64,000 nt of DNA from Gammaproteobacteria bacterium (GCA_025355645.1 JANXZG010000027.1:36957-100956), one strand, 5' to 3'. Counted from the stretch's first letter, positions 1 to 11,373 are shown. Made by a program: numbers and translations. The notes: generated by a model from the letters alone, not told the origin.

Positions 1-1070
1 GAGTACCAGACTCCAGGGGAGACCTGGCCGAAAGATACCCCTGGCCGGTGGGTGACGGAGAAGGCGTGGCCGTCTACCCAGATCAAGTCGCAGACTTACT
101 ACCTGAATGCGAGTGGCCTCGCCCTGACGCAGCAGGCCGATGAGATGCGCGCAGTTCGATCTCTAGAAACGCTTGGCCTGACAAAGCCGGACTGGTTTCC
201 GGATATCTTTAGCATTGATCTGGCTGCTGATCAGACACCCGACGATAAACGGTCGCTGACATTCGATTCGGTTCCTTTAACGGATGCGATCGAGATCCTA
301 GGGCGACCGATGGTGAAAATCCTGGTCTCATCGGACAAGCCCGTCGCAAAATTGTCTGTTCGCCTCAATAAGGTAACGCCCGACGGCAAGTCGTGGTCGG
401 TCAGCTACGGCATCCTGAACCTCACGCATCGCACAAGTGATTCGAATCCGACCGCACTCGAGCCGCATCGGCGTTACGAGGTCGACGTGCAATGTTTTTT
501 CACCGCGCATCGATTCAAGAAGGGAAGCATGATCCGCTTGGCCGTCAGCGAATCGCTATGGCCGATGGTGTGGCCATCTCCGGAGCCCGTGACCCTGCGA
601 ATCACCACAGGAGCATCCCTCCTGCTGCTGCCGGTCCGACCGATTGAGGCGATCCCCTATGCCATGCCCGTACGCGTCGTCACCGGTCGTGTCGAGCAAG
701 AAGCGGCAAGCGCAAAACTGCCTGCGGATAGCTTTACGGTGACCCAGGTCGGTCCCGACGGGAAGGACGCGTGGAACTGCGCAAAGCCATCCATAGCCCG
801 CCGCTGACGCTCAACACGGGCTCCACAATCACCGTCGGCGCGGATTGGCATCGCTCAATCAAGGAGGGCGATCCGAACAGTTCGGTCTGGAAAATAGCAT
901 GGTCGGCGCGGATCAATCGCGGCAGTTGGGATAGCATGGTCAGCAGTATCATAGAGATGACCTCCACTGTGACCGACTTTCACGTCAAGGAATCGGTCCA
1001 TGCCGACGAGGGAGATAAGGTGGTCCTGGATCGACAGTGGCAGAACACGATCAAGCGGGACCTGATGTAG
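1..1070 (+). pseudogene. CocE/NonD-family hydrolase, C-terminal part (5' end outside window), frameshifted near 768-771
   Basis: Frame-1 ORF (..TQTPDDKRS/DQTPDDKRSLTFDS..SLWPMVWPSPEPVTL..) and frame-3 ORF 771-1070 (..LNTGSTITVGADWHRSIKEGDPNSSVWK..NTIKRDLM) together match the C-terminus of the intact paralog at 4412-6523 end to end; join needs a 1-nt correction. Confidence 0.8.
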
Positions 1071-1121
1071 CTTGACGCGATTGTCGTGTCGTTACAGGGA
1101 CCGGCGGCAACAAGGCTTCGC

Positions 1122-3312
1122 ATGCGAAAAATCAAAAGGGGGGACATAGTTCTTGTGGCGATGGCGGTCTCGTCGATGCTGATGCAGGGATCGGCGAACA
1201 GCCAGGCACGGGACGCCACCCCGGATCGCGGCCTGTCATCAGCTGCCGGCGCGCCCCAAAACTGGTCGGCGGGTGGCCGAGATGTCGGCGGCACCTACTA
1301 TTCGCCCTTGAAGCTGATCAATCCAGGGAATATCGGCCAGTTGGGATTTGCCTGGCAGCAGGTACTCGATGGAAAGCGCGGTCAGGAGGCGACGCCGATC
1401 GTCATTGACGGGGTCATATATACCTCCGGTAGCTGGGGTTATATGTACGCGTTGAACGCGGTCACCGGTGATTTGCTATGGCGCTACGATCCGAAGCCGG
1501 CTTACCAGGCCGCGCGAAATCCGTGTTGCGACCTGGTGAATCGAGGCGTTGCGGTGTGGCGAGGCCGCGTCTACGGGGCATCAGTTGATGGCCGGCTGCA
1601 CGCGGTCGATGCGGCAACGGGTCGCAAAATATGGGAAGCGGACACGATTGCCAATCACTCGCTGCCCTATTCCATCACAGGCGCGCCACAGATCGCCGGC
1701 GATGTCGTTGTGATCGGAAACAGCGGTTCGGACATGGGGCAGGGCGGGGTGCGAGGCTATGTGTCTGCCTACGACCTGCGCAGCGGAGCGTTCAAGTGGC
1801 GTTTTTATATCGTACCGCCGAACGTCGGCGCCGCTTATGAAAATCCTGAGCTTGCGCTTGCCGATAGCACCTGGGATCACCATCGGCCGCCTCAATATAA
1901 AGGAGGCGGGACGGCCTGGGATGGATTCGCCTACGATCCCGGTCTGAAATTGGTCTACTTCGGCACCGCGAATGCCGCGCCATATGACTCGCGGCTGCTT
2001 GGGCCAACGCACAACGACGCCCTCTACACCGCCTCAATCATTGCGCTGCACAGCGATACCGGCCGGATGGCGTGGTATTACCAAACGACGCCGGATGACC
2101 ACTGGGACTACGATGCCACGCAAAAGATGATCCTGACGGATCTGACCACTGACGGCGCGCACCGCGCGGTCCTGATGCAAGCATCAAAAAACGGCTTCTT
2201 TTACGTCCTTGACCGCGCGACCGGGCAACTGCTGTCGGCCAACAATTACACCTACGTCAACTGGGCCAAGGGCGTGGACCTAAAAACCGGGCGCCCGTCG
2301 ACTACTTTGGACTCCGACTGGTCCGGGTCGCCCAAAGTGATTTATCCCAGCTGGGCGGGCGGGCATACGTGGAATCCGATGTCGTACAGTCCGGCGACGG
2401 GCCTTGTGTATATCCCGGTGCTTGAGGCTGGCAGCGTCTGGGTCGACATGCTGCATAACGGCGGCAGCGTAAAATATGCTAATGGTGTATTTACCGCGAA
2501 TACTATTATTGTCGATGACAGCTACGTCGCTGAAGACCTGAAGCCGCTGTTTGGAGTGCTTCCGCCGCTGCAGTCGGTTCGCTCCGCGCATCCGGGCGCG
2601 GACGTGCGCGAGGCGCTGCGCGCCTGGGACCCGATCAAGCAGCAAATCCAATGGGAGCAAGTAACCTCGGCGGGCGTGCGCGGGTACGACGGCGGCGTGA
2701 TGAGCACCGCCTCGAACCTGGTGTTCCAGGGCCGCGGAAATGGCGACCTCGTCGTGTATGGCGGCGGATACCGGCGCAATCTTGAAAGTCGTGCCGACCG
2801 GAAGCCACATCATGGCCGCTCCGATGACCTATGCCGTCAATAACCAGCAATATGTGGCTGTCCAGGTCGGATATGGGGGCTCGGGCATCGGCATTCCCTT
2901 CCCTCGCGACAGTGCAGCAGTGAAATATCAAAACGTTAATCGAATAATTGCATTTAAGTTAGGCGGGACGCAGGTCCCGATGCCTCCGAACCGAGCTAAT
3001 GAAGCATTTCCCGAGCCGCCGCCAAGAATTGCTCCGGAAGCTACGGTACGAACAGGCGAGATATTGTTTTTCCAGGAGTGCGCGCGCTGCCACGCTTTCG
3101 GCCCTGCAGCGATCTCTGACTTGCGCAAGCTGCCGAGTGGCATCCATGCCATCTTCAAGGACATCGTATTAAAAGGAGTGCTGGCCCCGGCGGGGATGGA
3201 GCGTTTCGATGACCTGCTGTCGGATGCTGATGTAGACGCGATCCATGCCTACCTCATTGACGAGAGCTGGACAGCTTACGATGCGCAACATGACCCTGCG
3301 ACCGCGCAGTAG
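1122..3312 (+). pseudogene. PQQ-dependent (quinoprotein) alcohol dehydrogenase with C-terminal cytochrome c domain, frameshifted near 2755-2765
   Basis: Signal peptide then NWSAGGRDVGGTYYSPL, vicinal Cys pair NPCCD, beta-propeller W motifs, CARCH heme site in the downstream ORF; VVYGGGYRRNL should read VVYAADTGAIL after removal of one G. Confidence 0.85.
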
Positions 3313-3383
3313 CGGGCAGCCTTACCGCGGATCCCGCAGGCCTGAGATTTTTGGATTCGGCAATTTCTGGCTGCGCAGGCCCG

Positions 3384-4244
3384 TTAATTGCCCGACGCTG
3401 CGGGTTCGTACGTTGACCGCCCCTTAGGCCAGACGATAGGAAACCAGTCTTCGCGCAGTCTTTGTCCCGGTACCATAGCGTGACCGGTGAACGGCGGCGA
3501 GGTGCGTCCCGGTCGTTCCGCATAGCGAACATCGTCGCCCAGCCAGCGCAGTGAGAGCACGCGTCGACGGGTCGAGGCGTCATTGCCGCGTGCGCCATGA
3601 ACGGTCCTGAAGTCAAATATCACCGCATCGCCAGGCGCCATCTGCCACTCGAGCACGCGTAGGGCCGGGTCCTGGTCTGGATCTGGAGCGACCACATACC
3701 CATCATCCTCGGCGTAGAAATTGCTGGAGTCCAGCCATTTCGTAGGGCGCACGAGCCGCTGCGACCGATGGGAGCCTGCGATCAATCGCAAGGTCGCTGT
3801 GTTCACCGGGTCAACCGGAATCCAGAAGCTGATCGTCTGCCGCCCATCGAGGAAGTAATAGGGTAGGTCGCTGTGCCACGGCGTAGGCTTTTGCGTTCCC
3901 GGCTCCTTGACGAGTACGTGGTCATGAAAGAACCGGGCAGTCTCTGAGCGCATGAACTGTGCTGCCAGGCGAGCCGCGGGCGATTCGAGCACCGCGCGCG
4001 TGAATTCGGGGATTCGCTGCCAGTTGCAGTAATCATCGAAGAAACCGCCGCTGTGACCCGCCTGAACCAGGTTCGAGGCGAATGGGCCCGGTTCGCGCAT
4101 GTTGCGCTCGATACCAGCGGCAATGACGTCGATCCAGTCGGTGAAAGCCCCGCGCAGGCACGCAGCGCCATCGCGGTGGAATGCTTCGATCGCGTTTAAG
4201 CTCTCCCCAATCTGCGCTGCTGCCATGGAAGGATGCCCTTTCAT
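3384..4244 (-). CDS. Phytanoyl-CoA dioxygenase (PhyH) family protein
   Basis: PWHSDLPYYFLDGRQTISFWIPVDPV (HxD) and distal TVHGARGN; start 4244 or 4226 preferred over the ORF-track start 4415. Confidence 0.8.
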   Translation of the reverse strand: MKGHPSMAAAQIGESLNAIEAFHRDGAACLRGAFTDWIDVIAAGIERNMREPGPFASNLVQAGHSGGFFDDYCNWQRIPEFTRAVLESPAARLAAQFMRSETARFFHDHVLVKEPGTQKPTPWHSDLPYYFLDGRQTISFWIPVDPVNTATLRLIAGSHRSQRLVRPTKWLDSSNFYAEDDGYVVAPDPDQDPALRVLEWQMAPGDAVIFDFRTVHGARGNDASTRRRVLSLRWLGDDVRYAERPGRTSPPFTGHAMVPGQRLREDWFPIVWPKGRSTYEPAASGN

Positions 4245-4411
4245 AGGCAGCACTATATTATAGAATCGATGCGACGAAGATGCTCGGGCTATAATCGCGC
4301 TAGGACAGCCAGTCATATCACAAGAGCCTGGGCCGCTGAACCCTGCAATCGGCAGCGCGCACGTATCTGTGGCAGGCGTCCGGCATACCTGCTGCATCGC
4401 ATTGGGCTCAT

Positions 4412-6523
4412 TCACATCAGGTCGCGCTTGATCGCGTTGTCCCAGGTCCGTTTGTAAACTTCCTTGTGACCTTCAAGCGCCTGGATTGATTCTTTGATAT
4501 TGAATTCTGTGGCACTCGACGTTAGCTCTACGATGGCACGCGTCGTCGTATTCCACGCGCCACGCTTGATGCCGGACATCCATTCCATGCGCCAGACAGA
4601 GCTGTGCGGATCCCCCTCGCGTATAGACCAGCTCCAGTCGCTTTTCTCCGTGACCTCGGTGCCGGTGTCGAGAATCACCGGTGGTTGATGCAGGACCTTG
4701 TGCAACACGACATTTCCATTAGCATCCGGTCCCTCCTTGGTTAGCGTATAGTTCCTGGTAGCCTCGCGATCCGCCGCTACTTGCTTTTCTATGCGCCCCA
4801 TCAACTCGGCGATTGGCAATTTATAGACAGCGGCTTCGACGGGTCTGACCGGCAACGTGAGCCGGGAGGATCCGATTACGACCTCCAGCGTGACAGGCTC
4901 CGGCGACGGCCAGACCAGCGGCCAAAGCGATTCGCTCAGCGCCACGCGAATCCTGTTGCCCTTCTTGAACCGATGCGCCGTGAAATAACATCGGACTTCA
5001 ACCTCGTAGCGCTGCCCGGCAACCAGCGGCTCTGGCGCCTCATGGCTGTCGCGATGCGTCAGGTTCAGGATGCCGTAGCTCACCGACCATGACTTGCCAT
5101 CGGGCGTCACTTCGTTGATGCGGACCGCGAGCTTGGCCACGGGTTTGTCGGACGCTACTAGGATCGTCACGATCGGGCGGCCCAAAATTTCCAGGTGGTC
5201 ATGGAGGGGGGCAGAATCGAAGCTTAGCGATCGTTTGTCGTCAGGCGTCTGGTCCGTGGGCAGGTCAACCTGGAAATTATCCGGAAACCATTCGCGCTTG
5301 GCCGTTCCGAGTGTTTCCTGCGATCGCAGGATCCTGCTGCCTCCGGCCTGCTTGTCCGACGAGAGTCCGGTCGCAGTCATATAAAAAATTTGCGACTGAA
5401 TATCGGCCGAGGGCCATTGGCGCTCGGCGACCCAGCGGCCGGGCGTATCGCGCGGCCACACTTCGGAGGCGGTCTGGTACTCCATGTAGGCCTCCAGCAT
5501 CGGCTCATCCATGATGCCCGTGTTCTCGCCGATCAGCCACTGAGTCCACCAACGGGCCTCTTCCGCTGCCCAGTCCAGTCCCGGCCCAGGATCCGCAATT
5601 TGCGGATAGCGGTGACCCCACGGGCCCATCAATCCCTTACGCGGAACTTGTAGGTTCGCCAGCAGCCGGGGCAAGAAATCCCGGTAGGCGTCGATCTGGC
5701 CGCCGACCGCGTATACGGGGCACTTGATCTGGCTGTAATCGGTTGAAATCGAGCCCTGCTTCCAGAACGCATCAAAGCGCTGGTGCGAGAGCCATTCGGC
5801 CATTATCGGCGGCGAGGCCCGCAGCCTGTCCAGCCACAGGCTACGCCAGCGATCCCCAACGATCTGTGGGTCGGGCGGCCCGACGAGCACGGTCTTGAAC
5901 TGGGCACCCCAGTCCAGCTTGTCGAACGTCAGCGCGCCGCCGACATAGTGCGCATCATCGGTGTAGCGGTTATCGGTTGCGCACTGCGTGATGATCGCTT
6001 TCAGGGCTGGCGGCTGCTTGGCGGCTACCTGCAGCGAATTAAATCCACCCCAGGAAATGCCGCGCATGCCCACGGCACCGCTTGACCAGCGCTGGCACGC
6101 AAGCCAGGCGATGATCTCCAGTGCGTCCGCCTGTTCCTGCGGCAGGTACTCGCCTTTCAGGATTCCATCTGAGTCGCCGGTACCGCGGATATCGACACGC
6201 GCATAGGCAAAGCCATAGGGCACGAACGCGGCCGCCCATTCGGAATCCCGCGTCCGCTCGAGGTCGCGCTTGCGATAAGGCAGGTACTCGAACACGACGG
6301 GCACCGGGACCGCCCATGCGCCCTCCGGCACCCAGATCCGTGCCGCAAGGCGCGCACCGTCCGGCATCGGAATCCATTCATTCTCGATGACCTTGAAGGG
6401 ACGTTTTTTCGGGAGCTTCCACGGCGGGCGGCCGCGCAGGGTGTCGGCCGCCCGTGCCTCGAGCGCTGATGCGAGGATCACGGCGCCTGAGGACATCAAT
6501 AAGTTCCGACGGGATATCGTCAC
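4412..6523 (-). CDS. CocE/NonD-family (X-Pro dipeptidyl-peptidase-like) hydrolase with Tat signal
   Basis: GISWGGFNSLQVAAKQPPALKAI nucleophile elbow, DIRGTGDSDG, C-terminal jelly-roll; GTG start at 6523 gives VTISRRNLLMSSGAVILASALEARA (twin-arginine). Confidence 0.85.
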   Translation of the reverse strand: MTISRRNLLMSSGAVILASALEARAADTLRGRPPWKLPKKRPFKVIENEWIPMPDGARLAARIWVPEGAWAVPVPVVFEYLPYRKRDLERTRDSEWAAAFVPYGFAYARVDIRGTGDSDGILKGEYLPQEQADALEIIAWLACQRWSSGAVGMRGISWGGFNSLQVAAKQPPALKAIITQCATDNRYTDDAHYVGGALTFDKLDWGAQFKTVLVGPPDPQIVGDRWRSLWLDRLRASPPIMAEWLSHQRFDAFWKQGSISTDYSQIKCPVYAVGGQIDAYRDFLPRLLANLQVPRKGLMGPWGHRYPQIADPGPGLDWAAEEARWWTQWLIGENTGIMDEPMLEAYMEYQTASEVWPRDTPGRWVAERQWPSADIQSQIFYMTATGLSSDKQAGGSRILRSQETLGTAKREWFPDNFQVDLPTDQTPDDKRSLSFDSAPLHDHLEILGRPIVTILVASDKPVAKLAVRINEVTPDGKSWSVSYGILNLTHRDSHEAPEPLVAGQRYEVEVRCYFTAHRFKKGNRIRVALSESLWPLVWPSPEPVTLEVVIGSSRLTLPVRPVEAAVYKLPIAELMGRIEKQVAADREATRNYTLTKEGPDANGNVVLHKVLHQPPVILDTGTEVTEKSDWSWSIREGDPHSSVWRMEWMSGIKRGAWNTTTRAIVELTSSATEFNIKESIQALEGHKEVYKRTWDNAIKRDLM

Positions 6524-6551
6524 GGGGCAAGCCAGGCCGTGGCGCCGCGTA

Positions 6552-8612
6552 TCACTGATGATCCCGCGAAATCGCCTCGTTCCACGTCTTGGTGCGCACG
6601 ACCGTCCCATCGCGCAGCAAGGTCCTGGTGTACTTATAAAAAAAAGTCTTCGCGTCGCTCGACAGCTCGTGGCGGCCCCGCCAAGTGAGGACATGGCCGT
6701 TCACGGTCTGGTTATACTCAGAGTCACCCTGCACGCTCGCCGCATCCGGGTGCGCATCATCGATCTCGTAAGTCAGGCGTTCCAGATGATCGTATGGGCC
6801 CCACGGAAACGTGGTGGCGCTGGTTCCCGACCACACCACCTTACTGCGTTGGCGGGCCTCGTCGCGCTGCACGTTCCATTCACCGGGCCACGGGGCGTGC
6901 CCTGGACTGATCCCGGGAGGCCGATCCGAAGGCTCCGGGGCGGCAAACGCAATGGAGCGGGCGCCCGGGTCGTTGGCCGGGATACGCGGCAGCACAATGT
7001 GCGATGCCTGCGGACCTCCCGTCACCAGAGACGTTGTCATCGGGTACGGCGATGGCCACATCAATGGCCACAGCGCATTGGACACGGCAACACGTATTCG
7101 GTGACCCTTCGGGAATACCCATGAGGCCAGGTGCAAATCGATCCTCAACGGGTAGACGGTGCCGGGGACCAGGTCCTCCGGCTGCGTCAGGGAATTTCTC
7201 AGTGTGCCGTTGATGCCGGCGCCCGTGACCAGTGTCACGCGTCCATCAGGCGCTACGTCGGATAGCCGCACGAACCAGTTCGCCCGCGTTGCATCCGCGG
7301 AGGCCTGCAGGTCTACCTGCGGGCGGCCGAGAATCGCAACCGCATCGCTCAAAGGCTCAGAATCGTAGGTCAGGCTGAATGCATCGACGGGCCGCTGATC
7401 GGTCAACAGCTCGCCCCACCAGAATCCAGCCTCTACCCCGGCCGACGCCACGTATCGCAGTTCATCGGTCCCGGTCTTTTGCTCATCCGGTGACAGCAGA
7501 TGATCGGGCTGCAGATACAGGGTCATCGGTGTGAGCCCCGTCGGTGGCCACTGTTCGGCGCGCCATTCACCGGGCACATCCTGCGATTGGGATTCGGGCG
7601 CATGCCAGTGCTGCAGGTAGACCGTGAGTCGCGGATCCTGCATCACACCCGTGTTTCGACCTTTGAGCCAGTAGTCGAACCATCTGACGGCCTGGTCACG
7701 CCACTCGACGACCGGGCCGTAGTCACTTTCATCGGGAAAGTTATGATTCCAGGGCCCCACCCAGGCCTTCAGCGGCGCCTTGACCTTGTCGAGCATGCGC
7801 GGAATGCTGTCCCGGTACCCATCCTGCAGGCCGCCAATCAGAAAAGCCGGAACCTGCAGCTGATCGATCGGGTGCAGCGGCGCGCGCCAGAATGCATCGT
7901 CGTGCTGGTGCTTCAGATAATTGAGGGACCAGGGAGGGGAGTCCATGCGCGGTCCGATCGTCGCCTCATCTAACTTGAAATCCGGAGCGCCGACGCGCCC
8001 CTGATCGAGGTCCATGGTCAGTTCGAACTCATCGAAATGGAACACTCCGTCCATCGAGTGCACGTCTTCCGTGAACAGCTCGTCGGTCGCCTCGACCGCC
8101 AGGATCGCCTTCAGGGCAGGCGGCTTTCTCAAGGCCATTTGAATGGAATTGAAGCCGCCCCAGGAAATCCCCAGCATGCCGACCTTGCCAGTGGACCAGG
8201 GTTGCCGCGCAAGCCAGGCGATGATCTCATCGCCGTCCTGCTGCTCCTGCGCCGAGTATTCCCGGTCGGGCGCAACTCCTTCACTCATTCCGAAGCCACG
8301 GATGTCGACGCGCGCGCCAACAAAGCCGCGCTTGGCAAAATACATATGATTGGCGTAGTCCCGCGGGATCGTCCCGTCATCCTTGCGGTACGGCAGATAC
8401 TCAAGCAGCGCCGGGAAACGTTGGCGAGATCCTGCGCCGTCAGGCATGTAGAGCGTTACCGCGAGGTGTACGCCGTCTTTCATCGGGATCGTCGTCTTGA
8501 CGATTCGCACTGTGTAGGCTGGCGCAGAGGGCGGCTCGAAGGCGCCAGCACTCGCCGCGAGGATCGAGAGTGCGGCCGCAATAACAATCCAAGGCGCTAT
8601 ACGGCTAAGCAT
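6552..8612 (-). CDS. CocE/NonD-family hydrolase, secreted
   Basis: GISWGGFNSIQMALRKPPALKAI, DIRGFGMSEG; ATG at 8612 with signal peptide MLSRIAPWIVIAAALSILAASAGA and upstream GGGAG ribosome-binding site. Confidence 0.87.
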   Translation of the reverse strand: MLSRIAPWIVIAAALSILAASAGAFEPPSAPAYTVRIVKTTIPMKDGVHLAVTLYMPDGAGSRQRFPALLEYLPYRKDDGTIPRDYANHMYFAKRGFVGARVDIRGFGMSEGVAPDREYSAQEQQDGDEIIAWLARQPWSTGKVGMLGISWGGFNSIQMALRKPPALKAILAVEATDELFTEDVHSMDGVFHFDEFELTMDLDQGRVGAPDFKLDEATIGPRMDSPPWSLNYLKHQHDDAFWRAPLHPIDQLQVPAFLIGGLQDGYRDSIPRMLDKVKAPLKAWVGPWNHNFPDESDYGPVVEWRDQAVRWFDYWLKGRNTGVMQDPRLTVYLQHWHAPESQSQDVPGEWRAEQWPPTGLTPMTLYLQPDHLLSPDEQKTGTDELRYVASAGVEAGFWWGELLTDQRPVDAFSLTYDSEPLSDAVAILGRPQVDLQASADATRANWFVRLSDVAPDGRVTLVTGAGINGTLRNSLTQPEDLVPGTVYPLRIDLHLASWVFPKGHRIRVAVSNALWPLMWPSPYPMTTSLVTGGPQASHIVLPRIPANDPGARSIAFAAPEPSDRPPGISPGHAPWPGEWNVQRDEARQRSKVVWSGTSATTFPWGPYDHLERLTYEIDDAHPDAASVQGDSEYNQTVNGHVLTWRGRHELSSDAKTFFYKYTRTLLRDGTVVRTKTWNEAISRDHQ

Positions 8613-8711
8613 TTCTCTACTCCCTTTGCGAAGGTCAGTAACAATATCTTCAAACAATAGGCAGCGCAAGGAATCGAAAAGCCGCATAAAGTATTGCAGC
8701 CATCGACTCGC

Positions 8712-8741
8712 TTGCCCCTGTCGTATCCAGTAGCCTATGAT
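8712..8741 (+). promoter_or_regulatory. Putative sigma70-type promoter for the TonB-dependent receptor
   Basis: TTGCCC (8712-8717), 18-nt spacer, TATGAT (8736-8741), about 30 nt upstream of ATG 8773. Confidence 0.4.
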
Positions 8742-8772
8742 CGGTATTGCTGTCGAAGGGGACAAGATAATC

Positions 8773-11361
8773 ATGAGCAGATCTGGCCGCCCGACGGCAT
8801 TCGATCGATTTGGACGTCCAGAGCCCATTACCCGCGGCTCCTCGCTCGCTGCCGCGGTCGCGCTGGCACTCGGTGCCACGCCTGTCACCTACGCCGCGGA
8901 TGCCCCGGCTGGCGCCTTCAGCGCGGATCAGAAGTCGCGCAGTTCCGGCACGCTCGAGGAAATTGTCGTCACGGCAGGCCGCCGCGAACAGACAGTGCAG
9001 GAAATTCCATACAATATTTCCGCGGTCACGGGCTCGCAGCTTCGGGCCGCCGGCATCACCGACTTGGCTGGTATTGCGCGCCTCGTCCCAGGATTGCAGA
9101 CAGTGGATCTTGGGCCGCGGGCCGCCAGCACGAACAGCACGTTCATCATCCGCGGTTTAAATACCTATTCCGAGGACAATTCCTACATCGCCCCGAACCT
9201 TACGGTGCCGCTGGTATCGACTTATATCGACGACGTGCCATTGTTCACGAATATTCGCTTGACCGACATCCAGCGGATCGAGGTGCTGCGCGGCCCACAA
9301 GGCACTCTATATGGCTCGGGCTCGGTCGGCGGAACCGTGCGGGTGATTCACAACCCGCCGACAACTGAGCGCACCGAATTCGAAATATCAGTCAGGGCGG
9401 AAAGCACGGCGCATGCTGGCAAGCCCTCTTACGCGCTTGATGCGGTCATGAACTTGCCGCTCAGCAGCGAGCTCGCTTGGCGGGTGTCCGCCTCTTACGA
9501 CAAGCAGGCAGGATTCATCAACGCCAACCGGGCGGTGCTGTACCAGGCGAACGGGCAGCCGGTTCTGACGGATCCTGCCAATCCGCTGACGAGTCCTTAT
9601 GCAACGGGATCGCTGAAAGGCATCAATGACGCTGCGGACTGGCACATCCGCAACGTCCTGCTGTGGAAAATAAGCAGCGATGTATCCGCGGAATTTGTCT
9701 ATCACCACCAGCACGACGCGTCCAATGGCTTGTCGGCGCAAAGTCCAGGCAACCCGAACTATACGACGTCGACGCCAATTCCGATCCAGCCAATGGACCG
9801 GAACGTCGACATGCTGTCCATGACGGTCACTGCGGACGCCGGCTTCGCGACCATGACTTCAGCGAGCTCCTGGTATGAGAATGCTTATAACGACGTGTTT
9901 GATGCCACTCAGTTCGAAACGACCTTCAGCGCGCTTCCGGGATATTACGGCGGCTATCCTCGCGCCTCCGTTTTTAACTATGACCGGTCCGTGGATCGTT
10001 CCTTCACGCAAGAATTCCGGTTAGCTTCCAAGAGCACCGGCGCATGGGACTGGATCGCTGGACTGTTCTACCAGAACCAGCGCCAGTCCATTACTGATCC
10101 GGAATTCATCCCCGGGTTTGGCGCCTGGTCGGCGCTCCCCGGGTCCGGTGTGGCGGCACAGGCCTACTATGGCTTGCCGAACGATCCGACGCAGACATTT
10201 AACAGCGTGGCGGTGGCCGAAGGGCGGCTGGCGCCTGGGTCGCTTGTCCCGCCGGATTTTTATTTTAACTTTACCCGCTCGAATAAATATCACGAGTTCG
10301 CAACCTATGGAGAACTGACGTTTAAGCCGACCAGTGCCTGGCAGGTCACCGCCGGCGGTCGGTTTTTCTGGGACGGGTTTTCCCAGCAAGTCATTAATGA
10401 TCTGCCGATTTGCGGCCCCTTCTGCTCCCAGTCCGGAACGGACCCCTCAGGCATTTCCTTTGCGAGCGCGGATAAGTCCTTTCACAGCCAGATTTTCAAG
10501 ATCAACTCCTCATACAAGTTCGACCCGGACACAACCGCTTACGCGACGATTGCCCAGGGGTATCGCCACGGCGGAGCGAATGCACAGTGTGCGACGCCGC
10601 AGGGCAGCTCCGTCTGCTACAGCATTGCCGCGGTCGCGCCGTTGATCCCGTATAGGTCCGACACGGCCGTCAACTACGAGGCGGGCCTCAAGGGATTTGC
10701 GTTTGACCACCGGGTGCAGTATTCCGCCGGTCTTTATATGATCAACTGGCAGGACATCCAGCTCGAGCTGTTCTCGGTGGTAACGGGGACGACGCTGATC
10801 ATCAACGGCCACACAGCGCGAAGCGAAGGCTTTGAAACCGAAGCGACCGCGCAGGTAACCGATGCCGCGTCCTTCACGTTCTCATACTCGTACGACGACT
10901 CGAAGCTGACCTCTCAATTCGTGGAGGGCTCCTTTGCCGGCCGCAATGGCGATCGGTTGCCGTATGTCTCCAAGAATACGGCGTCGCTCGCGTTTGATTA
11001 CCAGATACCGGTTCCCGGTATCAGCGGAATTTCGCTGCACGCCGATGCGGCCTATCACGGTGATGTGACCACTCGCCTGAACAACTGCGATGCGTTCAAT
11101 GGCGCACCGCGTTGCCCCGCGGCGATTCCCGCCAATGGGCGACAGCCGGGTTATGCGGTGCTCGGCGGTTTCACGGTGCTCAATGCCTCGATTTCACTTA
11201 AGCCGAATGACCAATGGGAATATCGCGCCTATGGGAGCAATCTGACCAATCAGCTCGGCATCACCGCGGCGAGCCTGACTTCCGCGCTTGCGCGAGATAA
11301 TCTGGAATTCGTCATGCGTCCGCGCACCTTTGGCCTAGAAGCTCGCTATAAATTCAAGTGA
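8773..11361 (+). CDS. TonB-dependent receptor
   Basis: EEIVVTAGRREQTVQEIPYNISAVTGSQL plug, LRGPQGTLYGSGSVGGTVRV, C-terminal ..RTFGLEARYKFK; ATG 8773 preferred to 8737. Confidence 0.93.
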   Translation: MSRSGRPTAFDRFGRPEPITRGSSLAAAVALALGATPVTYAADAPAGAFSADQKSRSSGTLEEIVVTAGRREQTVQEIPYNISAVTGSQLRAAGITDLAGIARLVPGLQTVDLGPRAASTNSTFIIRGLNTYSEDNSYIAPNLTVPLVSTYIDDVPLFTNIRLTDIQRIEVLRGPQGTLYGSGSVGGTVRVIHNPPTTERTEFEISVRAESTAHAGKPSYALDAVMNLPLSSELAWRVSASYDKQAGFINANRAVLYQANGQPVLTDPANPLTSPYATGSLKGINDAADWHIRNVLLWKISSDVSAEFVYHHQHDASNGLSAQSPGNPNYTTSTPIPIQPMDRNVDMLSMTVTADAGFATMTSASSWYENAYNDVFDATQFETTFSALPGYYGGYPRASVFNYDRSVDRSFTQEFRLASKSTGAWDWIAGLFYQNQRQSITDPEFIPGFGAWSALPGSGVAAQAYYGLPNDPTQTFNSVAVAEGRLAPGSLVPPDFYFNFTRSNKYHEFATYGELTFKPTSAWQVTAGGRFFWDGFSQQVINDLPICGPFCSQSGTDPSGISFASADKSFHSQIFKINSSYKFDPDTTAYATIAQGYRHGGANAQCATPQGSSVCYSIAAVAPLIPYRSDTAVNYEAGLKGFAFDHRVQYSAGLYMINWQDIQLELFSVVTGTTLIINGHTARSEGFETEATAQVTDAASFTFSYSYDDSKLTSQFVEGSFAGRNGDRLPYVSKNTASLAFDYQIPVPGISGISLHADAAYHGDVTTRLNNCDAFNGAPRCPAAIPANGRQPGYAVLGGFTVLNASISLKPNDQWEYRAYGSNLTNQLGITAASLTSALARDNLEFVMRPRTFGLEARYKFK

Positions 11362-11373
11362 TGCGGGGTCGCC

